NCBI GenBank assembly: GCA_003516705.1
Contig: DPCJ01000164.1
Span: forward strand, 2,327-17,687
DNA length: 15,361 nucleotides
Direction: 5' to 3'
From: Prolixibacteraceae bacterium
Lineage (GTDB): Bacteria; Bacteroidota; Bacteroidia; Bacteroidales; Prolixibacteraceae
Shown: positions 7,557-11,788 of the stretch, one piece after another
Position numbering within the stretch: the first letter of the stretch is position 1
Layout of the letters: every line of letters begins with the position of its first letter
Notes under the pieces: generated by a model
What the model saw: only the letters and a program-made list of their open reading frames with translations
Database searches by the model: none
What the model was told of the DNA's origin: nothing
Program-made: the position numbers and the translations under genes

Positions 7557-7763
7557 ATGGTGTTATCAGCAGTTTCGCTGGCAGGTGCCATCCGCATGTG
7601 GAAACTCCACCGCGATGGCTTTTTCTTTTACACACTGGCCCAATTGGGTATGATGATTTTGCCTGTGTATTGGTTAGGCTGGAACTCCTTTACCGTTCCG
7701 GGCGCGATTTTTACAGTGGTTTTTGTGGCGGGGTATGCGGTGAATTGGAAGTGGATGAAATAA
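7557..7763 (+). pseudogene. Truncated second copy of the four-helix membrane protein gene
   Basis: These 207 bp align without gaps to 6626-6832. I count 10 base differences. Six are silent. Two share one codon at the left border (Ala to Val), one gives Ile to Met, and one changes the stop (TGA to TAA). The protein fragment (68 aa) lacks the first helix and most of the N-terminal half. The frame stays open to the left (…FTNHAFADTD…) but shows no similarity to the intact gene there. No promoter or plausible start precedes it. The breakpoint lies between the mntA promoter and 7557. Confidence 0.85.
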
Positions 7764-7773
7764 AAATGTGCCG

Positions 7774-7900
7774 GTAATGGTTGGCGGTATGAAAAATTGC
7801 TGATTGCGGGCGATTTCCTGTCCTCTCGCCTAAAGCGCGAGAGCAGAAAAATGCCCACCAAAAACCACTGCTGCCGCACTTGACGGGTAGCTGATGTTAT
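7774..7900 (-). repeat. attC-like site 1 (after the 168-aa gene)
   Basis: This 127-bp element shares two blocks with site 2. The first is TTGCTGATTGCGGGCG continuing to 7822, versus TTGCCGACTGCGGGCG continuing to 8504: I align 23 of 27 positions. The second is the GCACTTGAC...TAG...GTTAT end at 7877-7900. A central hairpin, CTCTCGC (7823-7829) with GCGAGAG (7837-7843), is unique to it. The arms pair poorly, and the outer core on the left is GTAAT instead of ATAAC, so the site looks partly decayed at the array end. Confidence 0.55.
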
Positions 7901-8459
7901 GTGCCGTTCTTTTCTGTCAACTTATTCATCTTTGAATTTGGTTACTAGTTTCAATGAATTCAAATAGTTATTGTCAAAACTTATAAACCTGCACTCTTTC
8001 TCAGGCAATTTCAGTTTGTATCTCCACTTTGCTGTCGTTGTGAGTTCGTCAAACAAATATAACGAGTCAACTTGTCCTAAATATTTTACTACGTCCGACG
8101 CGTCACCTTTACGTGTATCAAGTTGGATAAGTCCATATTTATTATCAATAGAATTCAGTATTTCATCCAATGAAGACAAGGTAATTTTTGGGTCGTTTTT
8201 GTATGAGTATTCTTTTAGTTTGAGTATTTTAGTTGCCATTCTTTCTTTGTCGCCAAAATAATAGTCCACCTTTTCATTTTTAAAAATTGTAAACCCATTA
8301 GGAGAATAGTCTTCACAAGTTCTGATAAAAGTCCATTGGTCATTATAGTCCAATACAACACCCGATATGTCGTACTTACGTCCAACAAATTTAAAGGTAA
8401 AATATTTTCCAATTAATTTCTTTGTCATACTTAGAGTGTTAGTTAGAATGGCACATAAC
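7896..8459 (-). mobile_element. Cassette 1 with matched terminal inverted pair
   Basis: GTTATGTGCCGTTC (7896-7909) and GAATGGCACATAAC (8446-8459) are inverse complements with one mismatch in 14, and that mismatch is a G-T wobble. They tightly flank the 168-aa gene: 12 bp from its stop and 17 bp from its start. This is the expected relation between the two core boxes of a single excised cassette. Confidence 0.6.
7922..8428 (-). CDS. Unknown 168-aa cassette protein
   Basis: I do not recognise a family. The protein starts MTKKLIGKYFTFKFVGRKYD and has no signal peptide or membrane helix, so it is probably cytoplasmic. Residues about 1-60 alternate hydrophobic and polar residues and contain a Gly/Asp turn (ISGVVLDYNDQWTFIR, then GFTIFKNEKVDYYFGDKER), which looks like a small beta barrel of SH3 or Sm-like type. 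Residues about 70-165 (TLSSLDEILNSIDNKYGLI, SLYLFDELTTTAKWRYKLKL, FISFDNNYLNSLKLV) look mixed alpha/beta. The ATG at 8426-8428 sits just inside the cassette boundary and no promoter is visible, so expression probably depends on read-through. Small orphan proteins of this sort are common cargo of cassette arrays. Confidence 0.7.
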   Translation of the reverse strand: MTKKLIGKYFTFKFVGRKYDISGVVLDYNDQWTFIRTCEDYSPNGFTIFKNEKVDYYFGDKERMATKILKLKEYSYKNDPKITLSSLDEILNSIDNKYGLIQLDTRKGDASDVVKYLGQVDSLYLFDELTTTAKWRYKLKLPEKECRFISFDNNYLNSLKLVTKFKDE

Positions 8460-8582
8460 GGACGGAACTATATGCAGTTGCCGACTGCGGGCGGTTTTCC
8501 TGTCGAGCCGCATCGCCGTTGTTGCGGGCTACACGGCTTGTTGTCAGCACGGAAACGGCAATTGACATATAGTTTTTGTTAT
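8455..8582 (-). repeat. attC-like site 2 (after the MORN lipoprotein gene)
   Basis: This 128-bp imperfect palindrome is bounded by ATAAC (8455-8459) and GTTAT (8578-8582). Inner arms AACTATATGCAGTTGCCG (8466-8483) and CGGCAATTGACATATAGTT (8556-8574) pair along their length with one mismatch and one unpaired base. The unpaired base recalls the extrahelical bases of integron attC hairpins. The central loop of about 70 nt is GC-rich and holds a further AGCCG/CGGCT pair. The length is within the range of known attC sites. Confidence 0.65.
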
Positions 8583-9465
8583 AGCTAGTGTTTAGTTATT
8601 TCAAATCTATTGATTCTTTCAATTTGTAATCTTTGTCCTTATCCAAATCTTGCTCTTTTTTAAGGTTGCCGTTTGAGTCATAAAATGTCCAAATACCAAC
8701 TGGCTTATTTATTGAAAAGTTTCCTTTTTGCTCAACCTGTCCATTGTCGTGATAATAAATACATAAGCCGTCTTGTAAATCATTCTTATAAGATATTGAA
8801 CTTTGTAAGACTCCCTTTTCATAATAGGTAAGAAAAACTCCTTCTTTTAGACCATTTAGGAAATTACCAACTTGTAAAGTGTCACCATTCTCAAAATAAG
8901 TAATGAACTTACCAGTCTGTTTATCTTTTTCCCAATTCCCACTTTGCTGTAAAGAACCACTTTCATAAAAAGTCTTACTCTGTCCATTTTTAAGTCCATT
9001 TAACCAATTAAATGATTCCTCTATTTTTCCATTCTCATAATATGTGAAGGACTCACCATTTAAATGTCCATTCTCCCAATTTGAAAGCTCATATCGAATT
9101 CCTTTGTTTGTGAAAAACTCAGCAGTACCGTTTTGTAAGTCATTTTTAAAGTGAATTTGTGATTTCAAAGAACCATCTTCATAATAAAAGTACCATATAC
9201 CTTCTTGTTTGTCCTTTACCCACGTACCTTGTTCTTTTTTATTTCCATTTTCATAGTATGAAATTACTTCTCCATGTTTCTTACCATTCTTTAAGTGTCC
9301 TTCACTCTTTAATGTGCCACTAGGATAATTAGTTGTGATTTTTTGTCCACATGCGGACAAAAAAGTGGAAATCATTATTACACCTATTACTATTAAATAT
9401 TTTCTCATATTCATGTTTTTGATTAAATTCTCATGTTACGTAGGTCCTTTAACATTAGCTATAAC
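8578..9465 (-). mobile_element. Cassette 2 with matched terminal inverted pair
   Basis: GTTATAGCTAGTG (8578-8590) and CATTAGCTATAAC (9453-9465) are inverse complements with one mismatch in 13, again a G-T wobble. They enclose the MORN lipoprotein gene, 5 bp beyond its stop and 38 bp before its start. The sequence of this pair differs from that of cassette 1 apart from the GTTAT core, so the pairs are private to each cassette. Confidence 0.6.
8596..9414 (-). CDS. YwqK/MORN-variant repeat lipoprotein
   Basis: The protein has 272 aa. The N-terminus MNMRKYLIVIGVIMISTFLS followed by Ala-Cys is a type II signal peptide with lipobox LSAC (Cys22), so the mature protein should be lipid-anchored in the envelope. 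About ten repeats of roughly 23 aa follow, each with a core such as YYENGxxxxxGxWxxGxxxG (YYENGNKKEQGTW, YYEDGSLKSQIHF, FYESGSLQQSGNW, YFENGDTLQVGNF, and so on), the MORN_2/YwqK type. In databases this family is often labelled a YwqK toxin-antitoxin antitoxin, but no toxin gene adjoins it and its role is unknown. A second ATG two codons on (9408) also fits. It is the cargo of cassette 2 and no promoter box is seen. Confidence 0.85.
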   Translation of the reverse strand: MNMRKYLIVIGVIMISTFLSACGQKITTNYPSGTLKSEGHLKNGKKHGEVISYYENGNKKEQGTWVKDKQEGIWYFYYEDGSLKSQIHFKNDLQNGTAEFFTNKGIRYELSNWENGHLNGESFTYYENGKIEESFNWLNGLKNGQSKTFYESGSLQQSGNWEKDKQTGKFITYFENGDTLQVGNFLNGLKEGVFLTYYEKGVLQSSISYKNDLQDGLCIYYHDNGQVEQKGNFSINKPVGIWTFYDSNGNLKKEQDLDKDKDYKLKESIDLK

Positions 9466-9486
9466 TATGTAATATCCCGAAGTTAT
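9461..9486. repeat. Short inverted pair at the upstream end of the array
   Basis: ATAACT (9461-9466) and AGTTAT (9481-9486) are inverse complements around 14 nt, and the left half is the core box of cassette 2. No third palindromic site follows, so this is the end of the array where an attI-like primary site would be expected. Six bases can match by chance. Confidence 0.25.
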
Positions 9487-9673
9487 TATACTTTTTTTAC
9501 CCTTTCCAGTCGGGCCGGCACCGCAATAAAGACAATAACGATTATCCGAAATTTCGATTGGGAAATTTTTGATGACCGATGCTATTTTTGGCGGCAGGCA
9601 GTTCATGTCAGGTTATTTTTTCCAAAGCTAATAAAATGTTGTTAAACAAGATTTTGTAAAGAACTGAATTTTT

Positions 9674-9697
9674 GGGGGTAACCCCCGTTTCTTTTTT
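9674..9697 (+). terminator. Intrinsic terminator-like hairpin, plus strand
   Basis: GGGGG (9674-9678), loop TAA, and CCCCC (9682-9686) are followed by GTTTCTTTTTT. The stem and T tract fit a rho-independent terminator reading rightward. No plus-strand gene precedes it in this region, so it may be a relic or may insulate the area. Confidence 0.5.
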
Positions 9698-9781
9698 ACA
9701 CATTACCCGCCATGTTAAGAAAAAAACCTTTGAATGATGTCGCTGCCACGCAGCTTTACTCACTTTTTCTTAATTCATTAG

Positions 9782-9844
9782 CTACCATAATATCGCGACG
9801 CTGTCGCTTGTTTTTGAAGCAGCATCGCTGCGACATTATGGTAG
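9782..9844. repeat. 27-bp imperfect palindrome, REP-like
   Basis: The left arm 9782-9808 starts CTACCATAATATCGCG and the right arm 9818-9844 ends GCGACATTATGGTAG. I count 20 of 27 paired positions, with the outer ten perfect and a 9-nt loop. It resembles dispersed extragenic palindromes of bacterial genomes. No REP-associated transposase is in the window. Confidence 0.6.
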
Positions 9845-9865
9845 AAATTTGGCCAGGAATAAAAA

Positions 9866-9891
9866 CAAAGCCCCATCGGGGCGACACTTTG
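9866..9891. repeat. GCCCC/GGGGC hairpin
   Basis: CCCC (9871-9874), ATC and GGGG (9878-9881) are enclosed by CAAAG (9866-9870) and CTTTG (9887-9891). It lies 22 bp from the 27-bp palindrome and shares the GCGACA string after its right arm, so the two may be parts of one dispersed element. Confidence 0.45.
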
Positions 9892-9956
9892 TTGAATACA
9901 TTGACATTCCCGGATTGTACACGACCGAATATTTTTTGCCAGACACCCCCGCCGAT

Positions 9957-9979
9957 GACGCAAATTTGTAATTTGTGTC
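9957..9979. repeat. 10-bp hairpin with 3-nt loop
   Basis: GACGCAAATT (9957-9966), loop TGT, and AATTTGTGTC (9970-9979) pair at 9 of 10 positions, and the tenth is a G-T wobble. There is no T tract after it on either strand, so it is not a standard terminator. Confidence 0.45.
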
Positions 9980-10094
9980 TTGCCACGAAGGGCAACAATC
10001 CCGGCTAAACACTGAAAGTAACACAAGGTTCATCCTCAGTGCACTCCACACTTTTTTGGACTCTCTCCGGGTCTGCGCGTGCAGGGGTAATTTG

Positions 10095-10598
10095 GAGTTC
10101 AGAACTGGTAAATTTGAGTTCAGAACTCAAACGTTGCACCTTTTTACTCAAAATTCGGAGTTCGGAACTCAAACACCCGAGCTTTTAACCCGGAAATCGG
10201 AGTTCGGAACTGGTAATTTTGAGTTCAGAACTCAAACGTTGCACCTTTTTACTCAAAATTCGGAGTTCGGAACTCAAACACCGAAGCTTTTAACCCGGAA
10301 ATCGGAGTTCGGAACTGGTAATTTTGAGTTCTGAACTCAAACGTTGCACCTTTTTACTCAAAATTCGGAGTTCGGAACTCAAACACCGGAGCTTTTAACC
10401 CGGAAATCGGAGTTCGGAACTGGTATTTTGGAGTTCAGAACTCAAAAATTGCACCTTTTAACTCAAAATTCGGTGTTCAGAACCCAAATGGTTGAATTCA
10501 AAACGCTGATGTTGCTCCTTTTTACTCCATAATTGAAGTTCAAAAGTCAAATTCCGGAGTTTGTGAATGACAATTCTGAGGTCGGAAACAGAAAATGC
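10095..10598. repeat. Satellite of 21-bp units with a 105-bp higher-order period
   Basis: About 24 units of 21 bp keep phase from 10095 to 10598. Eleven carry the palindrome core GAGTTCnGAACT (n = A, G or T), starting at 10095, 10116, 10158, 10200, 10221, 10263, 10305, 10326, 10368, 10410 and 10431. The intervals run 21, 42, 42, 21, 42, 42, so five 21-mers form a 105-bp unit repeated about 3 to 4 times. The remaining units (for example at 10137 and 10179) are diverged forms, and units after 10473 decay progressively. A 21-bp step equals two turns of B-DNA, so the palindromes face the same side. There are no unique spacers, so it is not CRISPR. Confidence 0.9.
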
Positions 10599-10610
10599 CT
10601 GTTTCAGGCA
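10591..10610 (-). terminator. Weak terminator-like hairpin downstream of the AbiEii-type gene
   Basis: TGCCTG (10596-10601), loop TTT, and CAGGCA (10605-10610) form a 6-bp stem. On the minus strand it is followed by TTTTC, and it lies about 60 nt beyond the stop codon of the AbiEii-type gene. The short T run makes it a weak candidate. Confidence 0.35.
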
Positions 10611-10671
10611 AAATCTTTTACTGTCGGAACCTATTTTTTAAAGAAACCCAACATGCAGGTTTAAGAATAAA

Positions 10672-11289
10672 CTAAAACGAAATATCCAACGCTTTATCAA
10701 TTAAAAACTGTTTGATTTCGTCATCAGGCGGAACCGGGACAAGATATTCAACCGGTTCAGAATAGTTAATATCTGCATGATATGACAATTGCTCCCTGAA
10801 TAGCCGTTCATTAAATAAATCACCAAAACATTTTCTGGCCTCGGCAGCAATTTCATTAAAAGTAAAATGATCTCTGAGCAGAAAATACAAATCGACGTAG
10901 TCTTTCCATTTTGCCCTTCTTCCCAGGGCATAAGCTTTCATTGCGGCTAAAGTCAACAGGTCGGGAAGCGTTATAATATCTTTTATTTTATTCCTGTGCT
11001 CTATGATAAAGGGGAAATGGAAGAAAGTAACCTTTACTCCATTGATAATGAAGTGCATTTGATTAACATCTTCTGAAAGCCTGTTTTTTTTGAATGGAAA
11101 TTTTGTCAAAAAACCATTTACATAACTCTTCTGAAATGGTTTCGCACAAAAAAGGTCAAAATCAATAGATTGACGATGTCCAATATGTAAGGCAATCGCC
11201 GTTCCCCCAACCAAAAAAAACTTACGGTTAAATGATTTAAGCCAGGGTAATAATTCTGATTGCGCCGATGACAGTATCTCAGTGTGCAT
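10672..11289 (-). CDS. AbiEii/AbiGii-type nucleotidyltransferase (toxin-like)
   Basis: This 205-aa protein has FFLVGGTAIALHIGHR (24-39) followed by SIDFDLF (41-47), the GG...DxD nucleotidyltransferase signature of the AbiEii/DUF1814 family. Asp43 and Asp45 are the likely metal ligands. Further on, LAAMKAYALGRRAKWKDYVD carries the Lys, Arg and KDxxD residues typical of the family. AbiEii proteins are toxins of type IV toxin-antitoxin and phage-abortive systems. The gene overlaps the small gene upstream by 11 bp (11279-11289), so the pair is probably translated together. The motifs are intact. Family members also occur outside defence, so the toxin role is inference. Confidence 0.87.
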   Translation of the reverse strand: MHTEILSSAQSELLPWLKSFNRKFFLVGGTAIALHIGHRQSIDFDLFCAKPFQKSYVNGFLTKFPFKKNRLSEDVNQMHFIINGVKVTFFHFPFIIEHRNKIKDIITLPDLLTLAAMKAYALGRRAKWKDYVDLYFLLRDHFTFNEIAAEARKCFGDLFNERLFREQLSYHADINYSEPVEYLVPVPPDDEIKQFLIDKALDISF

Positions 11290-11560
11290 ATTTTGAAAAA
11301 TAAAGCGTGAAAAAATTCATCGTAAGTTCCTGATAATTGCCTTTTCGCCTTTCACTTTTGTTTACTGAATCGAAAAACACCCTGGCGGTTTCTTTTACCC
11401 CCAGCACCCTGAACAAATCTTTTACAGCATCCATATCGCCATAATTCAGAATAAACTCGACCAAAACTTCGTTATCGATTTCTTCCTTTTTATCATCGGG
11501 AATGTACCAGAAAAGATGACTGTATTTTCGTATCAAAGCCTTTACTTCCGGGCTGTTCAT
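11279..11560 (-). CDS. Small partner gene upstream of the AbiEii-type gene (possible antitoxin)
   Basis: This 93-aa soluble protein begins MNSPEVKALIRKYSHLFWYI and contains FILNYGDMDAVKDLFRVLGV (about 51-70). It has no helix-turn-helix I can recognise and does not look like the classical AbiEi antitoxin with its winged-helix N-terminus. The LFWYIPDD...VEFILNYGD pattern recalls short proteins often found before DUF1814 genes in Bacteroidota, but that is from memory and unverified. Its position ahead of the toxin-like gene, with an 11-bp overlap, suggests an antitoxin or co-factor. A TATATTTG box ends 17 nt before its ATG. Confidence 0.75.
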   Translation of the reverse strand: MNSPEVKALIRKYSHLFWYIPDDKKEEIDNEVLVEFILNYGDMDAVKDLFRVLGVKETARVFFDSVNKSERRKGNYQELTMNFFTLYFSKYAH

Positions 11561-11577
11561 GTTGAATTGTTTATAAG

Positions 11578-11585
11578 CAAATATA
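11578..11585 (-). promoter_or_regulatory. -7 element of the AbiE-like operon
   Basis: On the minus strand TATATTTG matches TAnnTTTG exactly, 17 nt before the ATG at 11560. It begins 2 nt after the T tract of the sucAB terminator. No TTTG is seen at the -33 distance, where the terminator stem lies. Confidence 0.45.
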
Positions 11586-11587
11586 AC

Positions 11588-11628
11588 AAAAAAAGGGAAC
11601 TGTACTTCACTCCTGAAATACAGTTCCC
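11588..11628 (-). terminator. Strong intrinsic terminator downstream of sucAB
   Basis: Arms 11614-11628 and 11595-11609 form a 15-bp stem (GGGAACTGTATTTCA on the minus strand) with a 4-nt loop. The only non-Watson-Crick pair is a G-U wobble in the minus-strand RNA. Seven T residues (11594-11588) follow immediately. It is oriented to end transcripts coming from sucA-sucB. Confidence 0.75.
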
Positions 11629-11713
11629 TCGCTAAATTATTGAAACTCCTCGCAGCAAGCTGACGAGGAATCCGATTCCGTCAAGGACTTTTTTAGTATC
11701 TTGTTCGCTTACC

Positions 11714-11736
11714 CCCTCTCGCTTCAGGCGAGAGGG
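11714..11736. repeat. 9-bp hairpin CCCTCTCGC/GCGAGAGGG
   Basis: CCCTCTCGC (11714-11722) pairs perfectly with GCGAGAGGG (11728-11736) over a TTCAG loop. A similar stem, CTCTCGC/GCGAGAG, lies inside attC-like site 1. It has no T tract on either strand and is within the sucAB 3' untranslated region. Confidence 0.5.
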
Positions 11737-11750
11737 AATACGCTCACCGG

Positions 11751-11786
11751 AATTCAGCAGGTGAACGAAAAGTCACCAGCTGAATT
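11751..11786 (-). repeat. 14-bp hairpin directly after the sucB stop codon
   Basis: AATTCAGCAGGTGA (11751-11764) pairs with TCACCAGCTGAATT (11773-11786), 13 of 14 positions. It starts 3 nt past the sucB stop codon. Without a T tract it is more likely to stabilise the 3' end of the message than to terminate it. Confidence 0.45.
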
Positions 11787-11788
11787 GG

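Larger units (their letters stand above)
7774..9465 (-). mobile_element. Integron-like gene cassette array (two cassettes, no integrase seen)
   Basis: Read on the minus strand, the order is boundary core GTTAT, gene, ATAAC, palindromic site of about 127 bp, GTTAT, gene, ATAAC, second site. Each gene's upstream boundary is the inverse complement of its own downstream boundary: 9465-9453 with 8590-8578, and 8459-8446 with 7909-7896. Both genes have the same orientation, neither has a TAnnTTTG box, and both look more AT-rich than the flanking core genes. This is the arrangement of integron cassettes each followed by an attC site. Against a classical integron, the core (GTTAT...ATAAC) violates the GTTRRRY/RYYYAAC consensus and no tyrosine recombinase is encoded here, so another recombinase family is possible. 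Confidence 0.65.
9415..10671. other. Gene-free region with hairpins and a satellite
   Basis: I see no convincing gene here. 9415-9465 is the upstream edge of cassette 2. 9487-9673 shows nothing I can name. 9674-9979 holds a terminator-like hairpin and three other palindromes. 9980-10094 shows nothing. 10095-10598 is the 21-bp satellite. 10611-10671 shows nothing beyond the downstream region of the AbiEii-type gene. Short reading frames occur but lack family features. Confidence 0.6.

Noticed and set aside
7774..9465. IS element or composite transposon
   Set aside because: There is no transposase, the terminal pairs differ between the two units, and no target duplication is visible.
7774..9465. 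Classical IntI-type integron
   Set aside because: The core boxes do not match GTTRRRY/RYYYAAC and no integrase gene lies in the window, so I call it integron-like only.
9756..10051. Overlapping minus-strand reading frames of 71-82 codons
   Set aside because: They cover the palindromes and hairpins, overlap each other in different frames, and have no recognisable features.
9975..10532. Two plus-strand reading frames of 119 and 62 codons as protein genes
   Set aside because: They are the satellite read in a frame kept open by its 21-bp unit. There is no family similarity, no promoter and a stop in the middle. I report the open frame only as a finding.
10095..10598. CRISPR array
   Set aside because: The units are contiguous with no unique spacers, the period has mixed 21/42-bp palindrome steps, and there are no cas genes nearby.
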